NCBI GenBank assembly: GCA_963920665.1
Contig: OY987273.1
Location: 994,501-1,058,500, forward strand
Reading direction: 5' to 3'
From: Straminergon stramineum
Taxonomy: Eukaryota > Streptophyta > Bryopsida > Hypnales > Calliergonaceae
DNA length: 64,000 nucleotides
Below, in pieces: positions 23,590-35,100 of the stretch; the first letter of the stretch is position 1; each line of letters begins with the position of its first letter. Under the pieces are notes generated by a model. It searched no databases. It was not told the DNA's origin and saw only the letters and a program-made list of their open reading frames with translations. The translations under genes were made by a program, and so were the position numbers.

Positions 23590-26195
23590 TTCAATTTGAT
23601 TCGAGTTGAACGAGACGTTGGAAGGTCACTAGAAAGAACCTAGTTGGTCCTTAGCCACAGGATTGAGGGACTATTCATCCGCCATGACAATCTCTTCCTC
23701 CCCCACTTGAACAGAATCATTTACAACTTGTGGAGCTGAGTCCAATTTCGATGCAACAAGCATTTGGTCAAACGTCGTGGTCGTCATTGACGGATTTGTG
23801 GACCCTTGCTGCGCCTACCTCTCACTGTCAACCAAGGCATGAGGCTAATTGCCAATACAAAGTTGCTATGATTGTTTATGGGAGGGCACGATCATCTGCA
23901 TCGACATCGGATTAGCGACATGCATGCTCATATAAACGTCTCGAGCAATGACTGCACATACTTGAGGCATCATCTCATTCATCATGTCCCTCATCATGGT
24001 CATGTCCTCCTTCCTTGCCTTCTTGTTTTCCACTCTGTCCTCCAATAGCATCTTCGTCGTCGTCTCTTCCTTTGGCGACTCTTCTCTGGTCCTCTTCTGA
24101 GGATTACGCTTGGACAAGCTCGGAGTGAGGCTAGGATGCTCTACCGGTGATGCCGATGAGCCACACATACCACTGACCTCAGTTGGATTTGTCAAATTAA
24201 TCAGATCCCCGTCCGTGCTCGGAAACAGTCGTGTCACAAGATCCACCCACGTTGGAGTATGCTCTTCGCCGTCATCATCGAGATGGACTATTGTTTGAAG
24301 GTCATCCTCGTCATCGGAGAATTCTCCTACCCAAGCGGAAGATATTGCCTTCCCCTTTCTCGAGCTTGTTGCACCGCTCATCGATGTGGAGGCCTCTTTG
24401 GTTTCCTTTTGCGGGTGTGCACCTTCATCCACGAAATAAGCAGAACTAAGGAAATCATCCTTGTCCAGGTTCTCCGACATCATGATGAGATTCTAGAATC
24501 TATTGTGATAACTGTTGTCCGCAATGGCAAAGTAATCCAACCCACTCATCTGCATCACAAGATATGGATGTCAAACAGAAGTAATCCACTAGTTCAAGTC
24601 GAATCAACTTAAAACCAATTAAAAACTGGTAGAAGTTTATAATCATCAACATTTAGAAAGGACCACCATCACACCTATCTTCACGAGAATGAAGGTCAAC
24701 TCAAATCGACTTGAAATGGAATGCTTACCCAAGCAGCACAGACGAATTTTCCACTTGCAAAAACCAAGAGGACGTCTCTTCTTGCGTTACAAAAGAGGTC
24801 CAAAACATGCAAATAGAACTCCATGCAGAGTTCGGTATCATAGATCTTGTACTCCAATTCATTATACAGACTTGGCTTCTACCACTTGGTGATCTTTGGG
24901 ACGTTGAACCTCTTTGGAATCAATTTCAACTTAATCCTTGCACCTTTCTTCACCAAGAAGATCAAGTGGACAGGTGCCTTTGCGCGAGTGGCACTTGCGG
25001 CCAAGTTTTCCAAGCATTCGACAGGTGCCGGGAGGTACTTTGAGAAATGCGCTATGTACAATGCGCTGAACTCCCCAGTCCTAATATGTGCCCTCAGGTC
25101 ATCATCTGTCTGCTGGTCACTGCAAATCCACAACCACACCTCCGAGTTGATTATGCAAGGATCATCTAGCTTCATGAGCATATCCATGAATGCAAGGAAA
25201 TAGGGAGAGTCTCAAGGAGTTGTCTCCTTGTTGATCACTCTTGGAATGTTTCGGAAGTGATCAATGCAAGCTTGGGGGAGTCACCCATGGCGTCATTCCA
25301 TACGTTGTTGCCCCAAGATGATAGTATGTCGTCCTTTGTGTCATAGGGTCTCAAGTATGATCTGGCGTCTGGCTTCTTATACTTCCCCTTGCTTTTCAAG
25401 AAGACCTTAAAGAACTTGGCAACGTAGGGTGAAATCTCTGAGCAGCTTTTGTTCTTGTTCGTTAGTCTCTTCACTTGCGAAAAGAACTCTTCTCTGGGAG
25501 CTGTCAGAAGGAGTTGTTTGGTGGCCTTCATAACATCATAGTTTTTCTTGAATGCCTTCCACTACTCTTTTTTGTAATCCCTATCACTATTGAAGAATCC
25601 CAGGCTCAGCTTCTCAAAATACAAGTACTTCTTGACGACTAGCTATCGTTTATTTCCCTCAAGCCATTCCTCCGCGTTGTAGCAATCCACAATGACTCCT
25701 GAGACCTTCTTGATGGTCACTTTCGGGTGAGGATGCTCCCTTCCTAGTGTTCTATTCAATAGATGGTACGCCAAATTCTTGAGATCAGATTCGGGTGTGT
25801 TACCTAACCATTTGAAGAACTCCTGGCTTATCACCCCGTCTTTCTCCACATCTCAATTCTTCGTATCCTTGAATGGCAACAAGGATTCCAAATCAATAAA
25901 TAATCCCTGTGATTGGTTGGATATGACCTCTTTCCACAGACCATGCACTTCATCTGATGCGGTGATGATCTTTATTTCATTGTGGATGGAGATATCCGAC
26001 ACTTTCTTCTTGTTCAATGTGCCTTGGGACTTCTTGACATTGATCATTGCAAAACGAAGTTTCATAGCATCATGAAGCTCTTGTACCAAAACAATAAAAG
26101 AGGAGAAGTCAGTCACAACAAATCAATGATACAATGTACTAGTGTCAATGGCTCTCTGAAAGACTAGGATTCAAATCAAGTAGATACGAGTTGAA
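23590..26195. repeat. Same palindrome inside introns of the multidomain gene
   Basis: Copies occur at 23,590-23,611 (intron 4), 24,591-24,610 and 24,696-24,715 (both in the 179-nt intron 3), and 26,170-26,195 (proposed intron 1). I found none in the exons. The span given runs from the first to the last copy and is not itself a continuous repeat. Confidence 0.6.
24444..25260 (-). other. Amino-methyltransferase-like region (exons 2-4 junction)
   Basis: The order fits a class-beta N4/N6 methyltransferase, with the catalytic half first and the SAM-binding half last. It begins with a degenerate catalytic-strand region near 25.25 kb, where the expected DPPY is not legible (closest is NIP after the frameshift). 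Then come FLAFMDMLMKLDD and VWLWICSDQQTDDDLRAHI, a KKG segment, and TELCMEFYLHVLDLFC. The motif I-like VFASGKFVCAAW ends exactly at the donor at 24,729. Exon 4 continues it with MSGLDYFAIADNSYHNRF, the expected G-x-D-[YF]-x-[AG]-I-[DE] strand. Without a clear DPPY it may have been catalytically dead before decay. Confidence 0.6.
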
Positions 26196-26211
26196 TGGAG
26201 GGGCATACCGT

Positions 26212-27228
26212 CTACTTCTTGGCCATGACCAAGTCTCGAGGTGTCCAACTTTGGATGGCGAGAGTTTTCCCCAACTCCATCGGCTCTTTTGGGGGAGGCA
26301 AAGGGTCGAGACTAATCCAGACGATTCTCGCGCTCAGCATGTTCGTTGCCCACATTGGCATATAGTTTTGGAAATGGTTCATCGTATTATAATATGCCAA
26401 AATTTTATGAATGATTCTCTCGTCTTTATTCCAGACAATAAAACAATCCCACTCCTTGAACTTCTCAAACTTCTGCTCAACCTTCAAAATGGTCTTCATT
26501 CTCTTCAATGCCTCAACGCTATGTTGACCTTTCACCATCCAAAATTTTCCGGACTTCACGTCTCTATAGTTCGAGGGTCTGGATGACAAATCTTGAGGCA
26601 TGGCATAGAGGGTCATCTTCTTGTCTAGATCGGGCATCTCCAAGAAGAACTTTAGTGATGACATTACCCCCTTCTCTTTTAGTCCTTGAATGGTCAAATT
26701 CTCAGGAGGGGTCTCCAACTGTTCAATTGGGATGGTAAATTTCTTGTCTATCCCGTAGACGTAAGAGTCCGTGCATGATGTCCAATATTCTTCATAAATT
26801 TTCTTGGACTTGCCGTAATTCAGCTCTTCTTGGCTTCCTTGTACGTCCTTCGGAAGCATAGTGAGTGCAGACGCCATGCTGTCCTCCTCTAAAACCTTGG
26901 CAACTGCGTCTGCAGTTGCCTTTCCCCGAGTCTTCATGCCCACAATGGCATTGGCGGAGGGTGTACCCCTGGCTTTTCTTTGGGTAGTTTTTTTCTTCGT
27001 CTTACTACGCCCGGTCTTCGTCGTCTCAACAAGAGAACTGTGGCTCCTTCCCACTGCGTTGTAGGACTTTATTATGGAGAGAGGCTTCATATTTTTTGCT
27101 CTCTCTACATTCTTCAACTTTAGTTGCTCAAATGCTTTGAAAACCGCGTTGAGTCGTGATGCTAGTGTCTTCGACAATAAGGGCCCTCCATTCTTGGAAA
27201 CCCACCTCTTCTCCTCAATGTGATTCAC
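26212..27228 (-). other. ParB/Srx-like domain region of the multidomain gene (exon 1)
   Basis: The exon carries a Lys/Arg-rich linker (KTKKKTTQRKA), then a folded region. At 26,497-26,532 the motif FWMVKGQHSVEALKRM matches the ParB-type signature in which a hydrophobic strand is followed by G-[GQ]-[HQ]-R/S and a helix. Downstream, WDCFIVWNKDERI and YYNTMNHFQ resemble the part that follows it in eukaryotic ParB-like proteins. In bacteria this fold binds or cuts DNA and hydrolyses CTP; in this gene the role is unknown. The arginine usually found after GQH is Ser. Confidence 0.6.
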
Positions 27229-27676
27229 AATATTTTTCTAAAGCTCATTGAAGTCTGAGTCTTCAAGGCTTTGGCATATAGTAGATATCAAAGAGATGGA
27301 GACCTTTGGAGGTATGACATAAGAGAAGACGTATTCCTTAGCTTGATCTAGGTTAATCATCTTACACGACATAATCAACATATTATCATGACCTGTGCTG
27401 ACTTCTGTGACAATTTCATAAAATGAAAGCGGAAGCATTGTGGGACAATTCTTGTACTTCTTTGTGAAGCTCAAGTGACCGGACGCGGGCGTCAAGACGA
27501 TACTCTAGCACTCAATGTGTTCTGGCTCATTCCACATCCACCACTTGTCAAGGACAAGTTCGTCTCCATAGTCCTTGGGGTTCTCGTCACCTTTTATTAT
27601 GAATCTTTGGAAGTGTGTCTTCAGTTTTTCAGTTTGGTCCTCCATTTTTGCACATTGATTGACTCTTTGTTTAGAG

Positions 27677-28480
27677 TTTAACTCGATATGAGTTGAAATT
27701 GAAAGCACTCAAAGAAGTATTTGTTAGATTCTTATTGTTTTTTCTTATGTTGTTCGTGATTGTTTTTAAATTTAGATTTAGTTGAGCTGTTAATTATGTT
27801 CTATAATTTTTTCTATTTTTGATTCAAGTCATATCGATTTGAATGTTCAAATGGGTGATTTTTTTCAATTGTTTAAGTCAATTTCTTGTCACAGTGTTTC
27901 ACTATGAATCAAGTTTTATGATGGATTATTTGTTTTTGTAGTGTGGATGTTGTAGGGTCTAGAGGGCTTTTCTGTTCTTAAGATACAAAATATCGTTCAT
28001 TTTAAGTCGATACAAGTTGAATTTGTTTGCGTCACTGCTAATTTTCTATAAGATACGCATGTGTGTAGTTTAGGATATTTGAGAATTAGATGAATACTCA
28101 TGTTGAATCGAGTTGAATCTGTAATGCATTATTGCTGCTATTTACTTTTGTCATGTGATAGTCCTAGGAATTCAAGTTGCATCGACTTGAATTGGTTTGC
28201 GGTCCTTTGAATTCTTTGGTGCAATGGTTTTGTCAAGGATATTTGAGAATCAGATGATTGTTCATGTCGAATCAAGTTGAATCTGTAATGCATTATTGCT
28301 ACTTTGTACTCTCTTCATATAATAGAGCTAGAAATTCAAGTTGATGAGACTTGAATTTCTCTGGATTCCTTCTACCATTCTACAATAATAAGGTGCCTTC
28401 GAGTTGAACTAATGTCAAATTGAATCTGCATTGACGTGAATTTCTTCAGACATGAAACCCCCATGAATTCAAGTCGATGC
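27677..28480. repeat. Palindrome array 1, half-site TTCAA(C/G)T(C/T)GA
   Basis: About nine short dyads of 20 to 26 bp lie in the 5' flank of the multidomain gene, spaced very roughly 75 to 180 bp. Each has a TTCAAGTCGA- or TTCAACTCGA-like half followed after a few bases by its near-complement. Examples start near 27,677, 27,821, 28,000, 28,095, 28,168, 28,262, 28,331 and 28,451. The copies are degenerate but the dyad is kept. Confidence 0.65.
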
Positions 28481-28709
28481 TATTGCAAGTTCAAAACAGG
28501 TAGAACTATATCTAGGTGGGGAAGTCCTAAATCTCTAAAATGGGAGAAAATGTACCTAAAGCATTAGGAAATGGACTATAGGAAGGATCTCAATATCTCT
28601 AAGCAACCCTAAATGATAGGGTTAGATGAAGAACAATGGACTACAAGACTTAGAAACAATGAAAACAATAATTATATGTGTCGCGAGCCATAATCTTAGA
28701 AATCACCAT
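28481..28709. other. Spacer between palindrome array and element A
   Basis: Short AT-rich spacer with no coding frame. Confidence 0.5.
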
Positions 28710-31700
28710 GTTAGTATTTATAAGGGTATAAATAAATAGAATTTTTCAAAACTTCTAATAGACAAAAAGGATTAGAACCCTCTTAGCCTAAACAACTCAG
28801 TAAGACTAAGAAAACACTCCAGCTAATCCGTAACGGGATCCAAGCCGGATCCGGATTCCGAAAAACCCGGATAGCGATAGCCTACGGTTTAGACTTCCGG
28901 TCTAGAAAATAGGGACTTGTTACGGGTAAACAGTCCGCTTTAGGAACGGTCGGTATTTTGACGGGTACTTAACCCCACCACTCCCATTTGTTCTCCCTCT
29001 TTTCCCACAACTGTTTTGTGCACGCTTAGCTGAGTGAAAGAGTGGTGAGTTAGTACTCGAGTGAGAAGCTAGAGTACACGCAGATTTCTAAGTAGTTTGA
29101 GATGGCAGAGGGAGATATCCGGAAGACTTTGGTCACCGGCCGGATGGTTTGTCCAACCATTCCGGAAAGGTTGAGGGAGAGATCACAGTTAGAAGACGAC
29201 CTCAGTGAGATAGGGTGTGTGGGTTTGTTCATGCAGCCATGGACCGTAAAGAACGACTGGATGATCCAAGAGTTGATAGTAGGAGCGTGAAACCAGTACG
29301 AGTTAATGGTGAGAAGAAGGCCTCAAACATGGACTGATGAAGTCTGGGCTAAGGTCTACGGATTTCCTAAGAAGGGATTTGGCCTAGCTTTCCAGATCGA
29401 CAAGTTTACAGTCAGGAAATTCAAGAACGCAGACCATTCCAAGGAAGGGTATGCGATTAGTGACTACCTAGATGCAAGACAGAGGCATGTCCTAGAGTTC
29501 TTGATCCCCATCTTGTATCCGGAAAAGCCTACCCGGGTTACGGTTACGGTAGCAAACACCATATTTGGTGCTTTTGAGGGTAGACCAGTTAGTTGGGGCA
29601 AGGTGATTGGATCTGTAGTTGCCAAGCTTGCCGCCAATGTGGGAAAGGGAAAGACCAACCCCATAGGGCCGTATCTTTTTCATCTCTACCACCACACAGA
29701 GCTTCTCAGCGATGTGGAAATGGTGGAGTACAACACCGAAGCGACCATCCTCCAATACGGCCTAACGGAAGAGGTGACAACGGAGTAGCCGCCGGTGGAA
29801 GAAGAAGAGGATCCGGAAGAAGACGAGCAACCCTTGGAGCGGAGGCATCGGAAGTCGACAGATCCAACATCGCGGGGAAAGCTTTCGGCTCAGTAGAAGA
29901 TCTCCGAAGAGGAAGAAGGAAGTATTTCCGGGTTCTTCAAGACCGGGTTCAACTAGGTATTCTAAGTGCAAGAGTACCACGAGAACCTGGCAGATCTGCT
30001 CAGGAGGATTAGCTAGGAGCTGAAGGCGGATCCGGAAGACATCCTCGACGTGTTGAAGAAACTTCCCAATCCGGAAGTCCTGGAGCAGAAGGACAAGCAG
30101 ATCGTAGCCCTAGAGAAGGAGAAAGCGGATCTTCAGGCAAGACTTAGCTGGGCGCAAGGGGAGATGGCTGTAGCGAAGCAAAGGGAGAAGGAAGCCCTCC
30201 AACTGCTGAAGAACTTATCCGGCTTAGTAGACAAGCTGGTCGACATGGTGATGAAGGCGTCTCTAACCGAGAGCCGGTTGATTGAGGAAGGGCACCTCAC
30301 CGGATCCAAGGTCATCCGGATACTCATGGATTTCTCGTCGCGGATGGAGCTCACGCTAAAGGAAATGAGGCAACTGCTTGGGCTAATCGACCCCGACCAG
30401 GTAATGGACTTCTCCAACTTTCCAGAGATCCATTTCGAGACGGAAACTCCCGTCAAGCTCACCGCCTCAATGCCACTACCGTCGAAACCGGAAGCCCCGC
30501 GGGAGACTCTTCGATACTTGACGGAACCCTTCTCCAAGCAGTTGGAGAAGACAATCCGAGGGAGCGTGAAGTCAGCACCCGAGCCAAGCAAGTAGCCGGA
30601 TACTACACGGGAGTTGGCACCTCCAGAGATTACGGTTTCTCCACCCGTCCCAGTGTTCAATCTTCCGAAAAAGGAGCCGCTACCGACACCTCACACCCAA
30701 GCCTGTGGCCAACTGATAGAGCGGATTGGGGGGTTGTTGAATCCAGCCTAGTCTCATCCGGAGGAATTCGAGCATATGGTGGAGGAGCAACAACCAAGGA
30801 AGGAGATCGAGCCTATCGTGTTGGATGAGACATCTCCAGGCAAGGAGAATGAGAGGGAGATAACTCAAATTGAGAAATCTAAGGAGGAAGAGTACCGGTC
30901 CAAATTGGAGGACAAGGAAGAAGTAGACTACTTTCCTCCAGAAATCTAGAAGATACAGACTCGGGCGGCGTTACGGATGACCCCCATCAAGGCGACCCCG
31001 AAAGCAACTCTGAGGTCATCCACGCAAGCACCAGAGAGTCAAGGTGGGAGTAGCCAGAAGAAAGCGCGGAAGGGAAAGTAGATAGGATCTTCCTTTAGGC
31101 AGATAGGATTTGAATTCTGAACCGGATCCGGATTTCCAAGTGTGGGACCGGGTTTCGGATTTGTAGGATCTCACTTTTCTGGATTTCTCAGGGAGTTTGT
31201 AAGTGGTCATCTGGATTTTCGGGTGGCCTTTTTGCCTTTTTGGCTTTGGTTGTTTTTGAAGTTTTAAAGTGTGAGGCGAGTTGTTGCCTCTCATTCCATC
31301 CTAGCATTATAGTTTATATTTTGTTATCCTTTCTTTTAATCTGAGCCACTAAGTGGACCCTCAGGAATTGATCTGTCGTATATCTAGCTTTTCGGTGTTG
31401 TCTTGTAAGTGTGTGGAAGTGTAAGAGAGGAGGAAAGGAGGAATCCGGATCTGAGGGAACTTGGAGCTAAGTTGTGAGGAACATTTGTGAAGTTGTCTAG
31501 ATTAGTGATTTTGGTCTTGAGCATGAGTCTTTAAACTCCTGGAACAGGAATCCGATTTGGAGTGTTGTAGGCGTAAATGTGGAATGCCAAGGAGGGTTCT
31601 GTGCGGAGATAAGCAACTGCTAGTGGAAGAAACCCCATATCACTTACTGGAAGGTCAGCCAAACCCTAGGATCAGTCTAGCAAACAACTTACAATCCCTA

Positions 31701-32190
31701 TCTTAGTTCTGGTTTCTATTGGTCTGTCGTTGTAGTGGAGAAGACTTGTTACGGCTCTGAGTGACCTGCCTCCCAGGTTGGCCATCCGGAAGGTTGTGAG
31801 AGTGTTTCCAGTTGATCTAGTGCAACATTTGGTCTAAGTGTGTGTTGTGTAGTTTTGAGAGAGAAGAGAGCGTGAGGAATACGAGTGGTGAGTCCCTACC
31901 CCTCTATACAATCAAAGGTGGACCCTCTGAAGGTAAAATAGAGGTATCAAAAACCAGTGTTTGTGAGTGAAGTGACGGATCCGGATTCCAGATTTGAGTG
32001 GATCCGGATTGGATTCCGGAAAAGTAGTGCTCCGGAAGAGAGAGAGGAAGAGAAAGGAGTGCTTAAGTTGGTAAAACGGATAACCTAGGCTTGCAGCAAC
32101 ATACTAGAATCCCCTAGGACGATAATACGAGTTAGTTTACACATTTGGGTGTTGTAAATGGTATTTACCGCACACTACGGGTACGACAAT
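28710..32190 (+). mobile_element. 3.4-kb repeat element, copy A
   Basis: Collinear with the minus-strand copy at 46.2-49.6 kb over its whole length, including non-coding ends. It begins near GTTAGTATTTATAAGGG, with a TATAAATAAATA box, and ends near GGTACGACAA. GC content is higher than in the surroundings, and words of the form GGATCCGGATTCC occur at both ends. I find no long terminal repeats, no primer-binding site and no reverse transcriptase, integrase or transposase. It is probably a non-autonomous element or a retro-element carrying a gag-like gene. No target duplication is visible for this copy. Confidence 0.7.
29102..31081 (+). pseudogene. Single 659-codon frame of element A, gag-like or unknown
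   Basis: From ATG at 29,102 (MAEGDIRKTLVTGRM) to TAG at 31,079 the frame never shifts, but it holds about nine internal stops (seven TAG, one TGA, one TAA). The N-terminal half is globular (RPQTWTDEVWAKVYGFPKK, TVTVANTIFGAFEGRPVSWG, then GPYLFHLYHH). This pattern loosely recalls plant putative transposon or gag-like domains of the 'Transposase_32' type. An acidic segment (EEEEDPEEDEQ) follows. A long coiled coil lies at about 30.05-30.30 kb (KQIVALEKEKADLQARL), and the C-terminus is charged and basic. The structural layout (globular, coiled coil, basic tail) would fit a gag-like nucleic-acid-binding coat protein. That is inference. Confidence 0.6.
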
Positions 32191-35100
32191 ATGAAACACA
32201 AGATGGAGCTTATCGTCTTTTCGAGAAAATTCTGAAATTTCCATCACGATGTTGTGGCTTCACGTTCTTGTATTGATTCAATAAGAGGATTCAACGTCCC
32301 ACAATCTGAAAATGCCACATCATAGACAACGAGGTTCATCAGAAAGATCTATCCACAAGTCAAAGAAAGCAGAATATAGTAATGCAAAGCAAGAAAAAAG
32401 AATGTGCAAACACAACTTTTCCAATGCACCTACAAAACTTGGATCTGGACCAAACAGAAAAGTTCACAAAGAGACATTGAGTAGGACATGTTGTAGGTAG
32501 GCAAACAAAAGTCCAAAACCCTAGCAAATGTAGAAACATGCAAGCTTGGAATCAACTAGAAGTCCAAAACCCTAAAAAATGTAGAAACACGCAAGCTTGG
32601 AATGCATCCTACAACTAGTAAGCAAATAATACAAAAACCTGGCATACAGTAATGATCAAACAAAAAACTCCAACAACAATGACAAGAAAGGAAAGAAACA
32701 AATGAAACTTACAACGATGAGGAAGCAACTAAAGCAGCTCTGCAGTGCCACTTCAAGAACAAAACTCATGCAACCCTACACCGCGAAGCTTGCCTCACAA
32801 CCTTCCTTCCATACTCGCACAATCCCCCAATGATGTGCACAAAATTTTTGCAAACACAACACAAAAAACAGACACCTAGAAACGAGCAAGAAGTAGAAAG
32901 CAGGACCTCAAAATGACCGAGAAGACGGGAAGAAGGATATCTTGCAAAACCCTAAAACCACAAGGTACCCTATACTGGTGTGGTACTTTGAAGCACCTTT
33001 TTTTCTTTTAATTTGTGAGAAAAGGTCAAGATGTTGATTATTTAGAATTTGGTGAAGTATTTTATTTCTACAATCTATAGTCATCTACCTTTTGGACCAA
33101 AAAATAATTTTCAATAATTTTCATGTACTTTTTCATCCAAATTTGGCTACTTCATCCACCTTTTCAATAGAAATGGAAATGTTCTTGCGAAAAAAGATTT
33201 CTTTTATCTGGTATAAAGTACACATTCATTTTGAAAATTCTTAAGTAGAAGTAGGTCCAACATTACAAGGAGAACGGAATCATCAATACATGGCTTGAAC
33301 ATGGGGCCCTAAATATAGAAATCTTACTAGTGAGATTGTTCTAGCAAACCTAATGTTGTCAAACTATTTATTTTGAAAAATAGTGGAATTTGCATTCATC
33401 AATGAATTGTGCATAGTATTTCTTCAAGAAAATGCTCATATTGCCTAAAAAGGAACATTGTTCATATGAACTTTCACATCAAATGGAATGAATGAAAGCT
33501 TAACATGTGGACATAAATGCAATCTTCTAGGAAAAAAATTTGAAAGTTTCATTTGAAGATTTCGAAGATTTCGATTCAACAAAAAAATTCACTTGACCAT
33601 GCACATCCACTACATGCTCGAACAAATCACTCAACCCCTTGCTGCCTTTGCCCACTTGCATATATATAGATTTTTTTTCTTACAGTGGCCTCAAATATTG
33701 ATTGGCTTAATTTCTCTCCCAAAACAATTACATTGACCATTTTATGTAGGGTTTGACTTTGGCATAGTTTTCCTCTAAATCAAAAGTTGCTTTCACGTAT
33801 CGAAATAAAACTTGAAGAATGACAACAGGAAGATATAGAAGACTATTCAATTTTGGGGGGCATTTAGGAGTTATGAAAAGCAAAGTAAACCTTGTCATCT
33901 TGTCCATTTTTTTCTCTTGGAAGTTTGTGAAAATTGAGTTAAAAAATGGATCCTATACACATTATTCTTTATTAAATAGATAAATAGATACTATAATTGG
34001 AGTGCCTACAGAAACACATGCTTCATAATTACTTTCACAATACTAATGTAAATGAAATTAATCAATCTCTCTATATTTTGACCAAAATTTATTCTATAAG
34101 GAATCGATTAAAGAAATAATTTAAAACTTTAATTTGTGCTTTTTCTATGCATGAGCTTGACCATTCTGAACATTTTTCCCAAACATCGAGTAAAATCTTA
34201 ATTATATTCCCATGAATGGAATTTGTTTTTCCATCCTAAAATGAAATTTTCAAAAATCTTGCTAAAAACTAAGATTGTAGGGACCAAATCAAACCTTGAG
34301 TTGTCTCCCAAGGGAACACTTGGGATATTTGGATTAAGGGGTTGATGAAAATAGAACAAGTAAAAGGTTTTTGAACAAAAATCAATCTACCTAATAAAAT
34401 TGAGGAATTAAAGAAGTTGTGAAATCAATTGGAATCAATTTTTTAAGATGACCGCATTCAAATGGAAATAAAAAAAATCTTGTTATGACTTCCACAACAA
34501 TTCATTTTCATATGGCTGTTTGTGTTTAGAATTTTGAAGAACTATTGTAAGCGAGACAAAGTTCTAGGGTAAAAGAGAAATTTGTATTAGTATGGCAATT
34601 ACATTTATTTGATGATTTAAAAAAATTTGAAGGGCACTTTCAAAGGATAACTACAAAAATAAAAATCTTTACTTTCCCCCCAAAAGGTAAAGGATTTGAT
34701 TTGTGTGAGGTTTTGAAAGGCCTATATGTACCATAATTGAAGGCTCTTAAGCTTACTATTATATCTCATTTTCCAATGTTCAGCAAAATCTACCAATTTC
34801 ACTTCATTTCAAATCTAGAAATTTGTCTTTTCATTATCTATTTCCTTGGGAAATGTTCCCAACAAGTTTAGTAAAGTTTTAACTTGTTTTTCAACATTTT
34901 GAATTTAACCCCTAAAGGACCATTGTCCCCTCAAGGGACAAATGAGATTTTGGGTAGGTACCTATGGTCTCAATTTTTGTCCTGATTTTGTGAAACTTTT
35001 TATGAAGATAGAAAAATTGATTAGTTTTGTGAGAATATAATTTTTTTTTCATTTGGTGCCCAGGAACAAAAGTTATGCCCATATAAGCCCAGAACAAGGG

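Larger units (their letters stand above)
21060..27645 (-). pseudogene. Eight-exon ParB-like / methyltransferase-like / FCP1-type HAD gene, decayed
   Basis: This is one gene read from ATG at 27,645 (MEDQTEKLKTHFQRF). Proposed exons: 1, 27,645 to ~26,208; 2-3, ~26,116-24,729 (one indel near 25,260); 4, 24,549-23,640; 5, 23,424-23,111; 6, 22,944 to ~22,065; 7, 21,853-21,504; 8, ~21,407-21,060. Junctions 3/4, 4/5 and 5/6 have GT donors and CAG acceptors, and the phases agree exactly (0/0, 1/1, 0/0), so the last parts belong to the same transcript as the first. Total is about 1,870 residues. Parts in order: N-terminal domain, basic linker, ParB-like GQHSV block, methyltransferase-like fold, acidic Ser-rich linker, FCP1/NIF-like HAD, basic tail. 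About 17 point stops (mostly TAG) and one frameshift make it non-functional. The fusion is inference from splicing phase; separate neighbouring genes remain possible. Confidence 0.65.

Noticed and set aside
28710..32190. Element A as an LTR retrotransposon
   Set aside because: No long direct repeats at the two ends, no primer-binding site or polypurine tract and no polymerase domains could be found.
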